This document shows, in pieces, positions 47,466 to 52,687 of a stretch of DNA of 52,687 nt. The stretch comes from Amoebophrya sp. AT5.2 (taxonomy: Eukaryota; Sar; Dinophyceae; Syndiniales; Amoebophryaceae), in assembly GCA_005223375.1 (NCBI GenBank), contig RXOD01003826.1:1-52687 (forward strand), in the 5' to 3' direction. Both the position numbers and the translations under genes were made by a program. Position 1 is the first letter of the stretch. Each line of letters starts with the position of its first letter. The notes beneath the pieces are model-generated. The model ran no database searches. It was not told where the DNA came from and worked only from the letters and a program-made list of their open reading frames with translations.

Positions 47466-49649
47466 ATGGAAAATCCCTACGACCCGATCGAGGAAGCCGG
47501 TCCGACGCCGGACGGGATCCAAGATTGCTCGCCGACGCCACGGTATGAAGGTGACCAACAGTTCCCGGCAGCTGCAGCTGCAGAAGAAAAAGCAGTGCAG
47601 CAGCAGCAGCAGCTCGGGCTTGAGCTTGACTCGCCCCGGCGCAGCGAGAGCAGCTCGGTTCGAATTGTGGGCGATTTTCCTGGGGTAGGACGGTCTGAAC
47701 CGAAGCCGCCAGCTGCTAAGCGCCGAAAAATCGAGGACGGAGTAGCAGGAGTAGGAAAAGGACACGACCAAGCTGCGCGCAAGACTCCTGTTGCCGGGGG
47801 GAAACAAGAGGTCCTCAGAAGTTCATCGTCGAATAAGGCCACAACTGTTGGCGCTCCCGCGAGCAGCAACAGGGCGCAGCCTTCGATGCTTTGCAGCCTT
47901 TTGCAGAAAAACACGAAATGGAAACCCGGGAGAGGACGAGCTGAGACCAGCAAACCGCCGCCCAGCACCGCCCGCAACGGCAACATCGGCCCCCCCCGCA
48001 CCGACCGGCCCGGGCTTGTCTCGCTCAGCACCGGCAACGCAAACCCGGGCCTGAGCAAGACCAGCGCCTCGACATCGGCAGGCGAGGGGGCACTGCCTCG
48101 TGCCTCCAGCGGTGCTGGTGTGGCAGCTGCCGAGCCTCCCAGCAGCGTGCCTCCCGCTTTGTCGTCTGCTGCTCCGGCGCGAGCGCAGCCCCAAAGACCG
48201 ACCAGCACCACCAATGACGAGATCATTCTGCTCGACGAGAGCGATGACGAGGAGCAGGAGCAGCTACAAGTACAACAACCCGCCACGTCGATCGGAGTGC
48301 AAGTAGAGCAGAAGATGCGAGAGGAAATTTTGAAGCTGCAGCGCGTGAGTAAGTACTGGAGGGGCACCACCAAGGGGCCGCACCAGGATTTGTCCGACGA
48401 GAAGCTCCCGAATTACGTCACGGTGATTCGCAACGCGCTGCCGGAAGCGGTGTCGCTGCGGCTCTTGCGCATGGTATTGTACGGGGATCTGGGCAAGAAC
48501 TTCGAAGAGAAGGACTGGTGGGTGTTCGGGAGAAAAGGCAAGACCCCACGGAAAACCTACGTGTACAACTGGAATGGTGATCATGATCACGTTGAGCCGG
48601 GACGAGAGGAAAATAAATCGGGAGTCGTTCTTGGGGGCGAAGCGGTAGCGGGCGCCAGCAGCAGAGGTGATGGTAAAAATGTTCCTACGTCGAGCCCTGC
48701 GATGCGTCGCGCGTTCGAGACCGTGGAGGGCCTCGTGAACCGCCACCTCGGCCAGTACCTTCAAAAGACCCCCTACCCGCTCCTCAAAAAGTACCCCCCC
48801 CCAAGAAGCTGGAAAGCCTCCTACGCTCTGGGCAACTGGTACCGCGACGGGGCCGACAACGTCGGCCCGCACCAGGACTCACTGACCCACCTCGGCCCCT
48901 GCCCCATCATCGCAAGCCTGTCGCTGGGAGCCGGCCGGGAGTTCGTGATCGAGCGTCGCGGGGGAGGAGCAGGAGGTGCAACTGGAACAAGTGCTGCAAC
49001 TTCAAATGGAATCGCAAGCGCAAATCCACCTGCTGAGAAGCTTTCCCTGATGCTGCTGCACGGCGACGTGTTGATTATGTGGCCGGGCGTCCAGGAGGAG
49101 TTCACCCACAGTGTTCCGAAGATGGCAAACCCCCTTCCCTTTTCCCTCTCGAGGGGTGGAAGGGAGGTGGCCGACCGAATCAACTGGACGTTTCGGATGG
49201 AGCGGGAGGAATACTTTCGGCTGACACCGAGGTGCGACTGCCGCGTGGGCGTCGTGGCCCCTGTTTCTAGTACAACCGCAACGGCTGGTGCTGATGGTGG
49301 AAGTTCATCTTCTAGTCGTGGTGAGAAAGATAAAGAAAATGTGCTGGCGAAGAAGAAGTTGCTGGGGCGAGAGCAAGTAGAGGGACCACGAGAGCAAGAC
49401 GAAGGTGGCGCGATAAAAAACAACACTACAGTTACAGACCACGTTCTTGAAAATAGGCTGTGCAACCTGAAGCCAATGGTGCAGAACTGGGGGGGTGCAA
49501 ATTTTGGCAAGTACCTATACCGATGCAATCCGGCAGACAGATCGGAAAAGCCGTGCAAGTTCCTTCAGGTGGCCCCGTGGAGCCTGCTGGAAGGCGGGCT
49601 TGAGGAGTATTTGTCTAGGGGCGCTGGAGCTGGAGGTGGAGCTGATTGA
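47466..49649 (+). CDS. AlkB-type 2OG-Fe(II) dioxygenase with C-terminal GRF-like zinc finger
   Basis: The 727-residue protein starts MENPYDPIEEAGPTPDGIQD and has a long disordered N-terminus with a basic AAKRRKIED motif. AlkB-family enzymes oxidatively remove alkyl groups from DNA or RNA bases. The core (about residues 310-580) has YALGNWYRDGADNVGPHQDS with the HxD iron ligands (near 466), CPIIASLSLGAGREFVIERR, LLHGDVLIMWPGVQEEFTHS with the distal His (near 545), and RINWTFRME, the RxNxTFR 2-oxoglutarate-binding motif. These features are closest to the ALKBH2/3 DNA-repair group. After it, CDCRVGVV, then NWGGANFGKYLYRC and EKPCKFLQVAPW form a GRF-type zinc finger, a single-strand nucleic-acid binder, interrupted by a charged insert of about 75 residues. 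No intron is needed. Confidence 0.88.
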   Translation: MENPYDPIEEAGPTPDGIQDCSPTPRYEGDQQFPAAAAAEEKAVQQQQQLGLELDSPRRSESSSVRIVGDFPGVGRSEPKPPAAKRRKIEDGVAGVGKGHDQAARKTPVAGGKQEVLRSSSSNKATTVGAPASSNRAQPSMLCSLLQKNTKWKPGRGRAETSKPPPSTARNGNIGPPRTDRPGLVSLSTGNANPGLSKTSASTSAGEGALPRASSGAGVAAAEPPSSVPPALSSAAPARAQPQRPTSTTNDEIILLDESDDEEQEQLQVQQPATSIGVQVEQKMREEILKLQRVSKYWRGTTKGPHQDLSDEKLPNYVTVIRNALPEAVSLRLLRMVLYGDLGKNFEEKDWWVFGRKGKTPRKTYVYNWNGDHDHVEPGREENKSGVVLGGEAVAGASSRGDGKNVPTSSPAMRRAFETVEGLVNRHLGQYLQKTPYPLLKKYPPPRSWKASYALGNWYRDGADNVGPHQDSLTHLGPCPIIASLSLGAGREFVIERRGGGAGGATGTSAATSNGIASANPPAEKLSLMLLHGDVLIMWPGVQEEFTHSVPKMANPLPFSLSRGGREVADRINWTFRMEREEYFRLTPRCDCRVGVVAPVSSTTATAGADGGSSSSSRGEKDKENVLAKKKLLGREQVEGPREQDEGGAIKNNTTVTDHVLENRLCNLKPMVQNWGGANFGKYLYRCNPADRSEKPCKFLQVAPWSLLEGGLEEYLSRGAGAGGGAD

Positions 49650-50461
49650 AGCAGGAGCTAGGGGACGAGTCCAACGACAAATTGCCGGACCTCCGACCCT
49701 AGCGGAAGCAAGGTGCTGGAGACAGGGCGGGGGAAGAAAGGGGCTGATAACTTACATTCATAGATACTATCTCGCTAGTCGTAGAGAACACTAGCTTTTT
49801 CGCAAACGTCTCATTCCACTTCGATGAAGTCGCGATCCTGGCAACAAGGGGAACGCACAACGAACTACCAGCATGTGAATGTGTGCTTCTCCTACTAAAC
49901 TTGATCTTCCCGAAGCCGATCCAGCGCGAAGCTGAGCCGTCCTTCCCGTATTTCATCGGACCAAAACACACCCCTTCCACGACATCCATATCGATTGATT
50001 GCGTTACTTCCGTTTGCATCGGACTGTCGCTAATGCGACAGAGCAGGAAAGGCGCCCCGCGCTGCGTATGATCAGGGAGGCTGCAGCCCTGATCGCGCAC
50101 CACGCGAAACAGAGTGGACAACTACAAAAGTAAGTGCGCATGTTCCAAAGAGAGACGGATCACTGCCGTAATACACCGGAAGATCCGGCGACGTCGAGAG
50201 AAAATCGCTTACAAGAACTAGGACAGCAAGAAACAAAAACTGAGTTGTACTCTTCAACGGTGGAACAGCAGAGTTGAACAATAAGTACGAATATGGAAGA
50301 ACTGACATAAATTTTAGAATATGTGCGTGCGTCATGCAACTAGTCAGTGGAAAATGTGTGTCGTAGAAGTGGCGAAATACGGAGCGAGGAGGGCATGATG
50401 GTTCGAGGATGTGGTTACTCCTCCGTTGCTTGGGTCTAATTTAATTTGATGTTGACTGAGA
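49650..50461. other. Spacer, no gene seen
   Basis: Mixed GC, ORFs under 141 residues without domains on either strand. Presumed 3' UTR of the AlkB gene and 5' region of the last gene. Confidence 0.5.
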
Positions 50462-52656
50462 ATGAAGCTACGTGTACAATATGCCGCGGGTGGTATAGGT
50501 ATAGCCGTGGTGTCCGCTCGCCTCTCCCCCACGCAGTTTAGCCGCCCGCCCCTCATCAAACAACCCGCCGGGCAGGCGCCCACGCCGTCGTCTTCGTCAA
50601 CCTCCACGGCCGGGGGAGGAGGTACTTCGACCAAATCCAAAGTCGTGACGCGTTCTTTTTATATCTTTCTGTTTCTTTTATCAATGAATCACATTGTCTA
50701 TGTCTAAGTCTATGTCTATCTTCAATCTTCTAGTAACAACTCCACCCGTGGCACGCCGGAAGATAAATTAAGATTTGATTCTTGATCTTCGACGTGGCCA
50801 CAGGAAGCTCTCCGCGGCTGTCCTTCAGCCTGCTCTCGCCCGCGAGTTTGTTTTCAGCCGCGACGCAGAATGGCCCTGCGGCGGAAAAGCTTTTTTCGCG
50901 GAACATTCGTACAGCAGAAGGCTCCCTGCCCCAAGAAGAACAAGACCGCAATTACTGGGATGGCGGAGGTGGTGGTGGAGACCGCGCGGCCGGCAGCTAC
51001 TTTTATCCTACTGCGAACGCGAATCCGACACCGACGGGAACTACAGCTGCTGCGGTCCGTGAGCACCTACTGTCGGGAACGACAGGGGTGCTCACGGACC
51101 GCAGCGGCTACGTGACCAGCGGCTCGCCAACCGAAAGAGCAGCGGCAGATCCAACGGAAAGAGCGGCAACAGAAAGAGCAGGACAGTTCCTCGCGGCGCG
51201 CCCGGTGGTGGAGACGACCATGTTTGCGCCCAATAGTTATGTAGATTGGAGGATGTTGAGCTCGATTTCGATAGCGATAGTACGATAGAAGAAGCCCGCA
51301 GCTGGAAAAACCAGGGAAGGGCAAGGGAAAGACGCGAGATAGACACAGGCACCACGAACATAGAGAAGCGGAAGCTGCAAAGCGAGGTCCTCTGGGGGCA
51401 GTTCGAGTCGTGTCCTCGCGGTTGGGGTGGAAAACCAAAATTCTTGGAGTAGGATGCTAGTAAGTGTGTCTAAGAGTAAGACCCACCGCCTCTCGCCATC
51501 TGCCTTGTCTCACTCTTGCAGAGTTTTTTGCGATCGGATCGGTTATACATCATCTGGCAATGGGCATCCGCGGTTGTGCTTCCCATTTCGCTGTCTCAGA
51601 CACGGGAACGAACTTGCTGTCCAGCTCCAAAAGGCAGCGTAGGTCGGCTGCATGGAGGTGGCTTCAGACGCCTTTATTGCGTCTTTCATCTTCGATCACT
51701 TTTGGGGGGGAAAACCAGGTGAAGAAAACTTTAAAAGTGATAAGTGTCCTGCTCGATCCATCGAGCTTCGGTCCTCTTTGTACAGTAGCCGCCCGGACAG
51801 CATGGCGCTGTTGCAGAGACTGCCCCACGGCGTCCCGTGCGCGTCGTTCTCGGAATCGGAGGAAGACTGCCTTCTGCACAGAACCGCCGCAGATTCGGCG
51901 TGCCACTGGTGTTGCGGCCACTCCTGCGCGCTGGACAAGCCGGGCACCCGTTGCGAGTCCTGGGCGGTAACTACATTCATAATTAAAGTAAGATAAACAT
52001 TTAAAAACAAGTAGCAACAAGTAGCTGTAGGTCTAGGTCTTATTGTTCATCGCTCCCTCCTCATCAATCATCCGCAGGGGCTCCTCGATAGTTCCAGCTA
52101 CTATGGGCGGAGCCGCAACGGCCTCGGGCACGACAGTTGCACCATCAGTAGCACCCCCTCCAGCACATCAGCTTCCCTTTTGCAGACGAGTGCGGGTGGA
52201 TCAGGATCACCACTTCTACCGGAAGGAGACGCAGAAGAAGGGGGGGAGAAGACATCGTCGTCGGGAGACGGGAAGCTGCACCCCGCGTCCAGTTGCGGGA
52301 CGTTTCGGGAAGAGGCTACCTGCATCGCGCACCACGAGCAGAGCGTGCCCTGCCACTGGTGCTGCGGCAACCTCTGCCACCAGGGCTCCGCGGACAAGTG
52401 CGCGTCATTGGAGAAGCTTTTGCTGTATTCATCGGCATCCGAGGAGATGACAGGCAGGAGCCGAGACGACGAGGCAGAAGCGAACCCTGGAGGCGGAGGT
52501 CCGGGGACGATCACAGGGAGCTCCTGGGGCGCCACGCTGCGCAGCAAGAACGGGCTCGAGTACGACACGTGCTCAGCCACAGGAGCCCACGCACTAGTGC
52601 TCACGTCGATACAGTCGATACCACGTACATCAGACATTAACATACCCATGACATAA
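50462..52656 (+). CDS. Cysteine-repeat (PSI-like) protein, at least five exons, may continue past window
   Basis: Proposed exons are 50462-50621, 50804-51213, 51252-51437, 51718-51966 and 52078-52656 (527 residues to the first stop). The N-terminus MKLRVQYAAGGIGIAVVSAR may be a signal. Two related cysteine blocks lie in the last exons: DCLLHRTAADSACHWCCGHS plus CALDKPGTRC, and TCIAHHEQSVPCHWCCGNLC plus HQGSADKC. Each follows C-x(9-10)-CHWCC-x3-C-x(7-8)-C, recalling the PSI domain's C-x-W-C core. GLEYDTCSATGAHA near the end may open a third block, so the true gene may splice onward beyond the window. Introns 1 and 4 are GT-AG. Intron 2 is very short (38 bases between TGGAG repeats, or 44-47 bases as GT-AG). 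Intron 3 is repeat-bounded. The exact exon chain is inferred from frames. Confidence 0.55.
51049..51105. repeat. Near-perfect 57-base hairpin inside coding exon
   Basis: GCTGCGGTCCGTGAGCACC (51049-51067) is the exact reverse complement of 51087-51105 (19 bp). Inside, CTGTCG/CGACAG adds six pairs around a GGAA (GNRA-type) loop. CTAC flanks it on both sides (51041-51044 and 51108-51111). The segment is in frame, encoding AAVREHLLSGTTGVLTDRSG. Removing it at the CTAC repeats would break the frame, so it is kept as exon. Confidence 0.9.
51438..51717 (+). mobile_element. Introner-like intron bounded by 9-bp direct repeats
   Basis: GGAAAACCA occurs at 51429-51437 and 51709-51717, in the same codon phase of the two flanking frames. 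Joining within it gives RGWGGKP/GEENFKSDKC without frame change. CCAAAA at the left edge and TTTTGG at 51700-51705 form short inverted ends. The segment has a stop in the upstream frame (51450-51452). Confidence 0.5.
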
Positions 52657-52687
52657 TACGTGTATTAACATGGAGTTAAAAGCGTTA

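Noticed and set aside
51045..51111. The 57-base hairpin considered as a spliced introner
   Set aside because: Removal between the CTAC repeats (67 bases) shifts the frame into an immediate stop, while retention keeps a good reading frame.

Overview
The window looks like nuclear DNA of a protist alveolate, most likely a parasitic or basal dinoflagellate (Syndiniales/Amoebophrya-like). Four things seen here point that way. Every confidently coding gene lies on the + strand, giving a one-directional array of about 16 genes over 52 kb. Exons are GC-rich at third codon positions while spacers and introns are AT-richer. A CCCTAAA-type telomeric repeat is present. Most introns read as ordinary GT-AG, but several can only be placed in frame by joining exons across a short direct repeat that brackets a segment with inverted-repeat ends. 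This last pattern is what I recall being described as introner elements in Amoebophrya genomes. The species assignment is inference, since no rRNA or organellar gene is present.

Layout. (1) 1-16971: the 3' part of a repeat-containing protein; a glycosyltransferase-like protein; an acidic hypothetical protein; a CDC50/LEM3-family flippase subunit; a secretory-type protein followed closely by a class I SAM methyltransferase; and a D-aminoacyl-tRNA-deacylase-fold protein that most resembles the animal-type paralogue (ATD/DTD2). (2) 18645-25154: a five-exon gene for a 1928-residue protein with an N-terminal cold-shock domain and a long Gln/Ser/Pro/Gly-rich body. (3) 25155-31362: a gene-poor stretch with one candidate minus-strand membrane-protein exon, then MRE11 in four exons, with a duplicated 5' end upstream and an interstitial telomeric tract in its third intron. 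(4) 32134-38148: a small ORF, LSm3, a low-complexity protein, and a CCCH zinc-finger/RS protein. (5) 40114-52687: a fasciclin-domain protein, a divergent eIF5A lacking the canonical hypusination loop, a UDP-glycosyltransferase-like protein, an AlkB-type dioxygenase with a C-terminal GRF-like zinc finger, and a cysteine-repeat protein running to the window end.

The genes do not form one pathway. There is a loose housekeeping theme: DNA repair (MRE11, AlkB), RNA handling (LSm3, CCCH-RS protein, cold-shock protein), translation quality and elongation (ATD-like protein, eIF5A), and membrane/secretory work (CDC50, fasciclin, glycosyltransferases). The most unusual material is structural: direct-repeat-bounded introns with terminal inverted repeats, near-perfect hairpins inside coding sequence, and decayed copies of gene ends lying next to their parents. 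Exon coordinates were worked out by hand from reading frames and splice-site words; no alignment or transcript was available.
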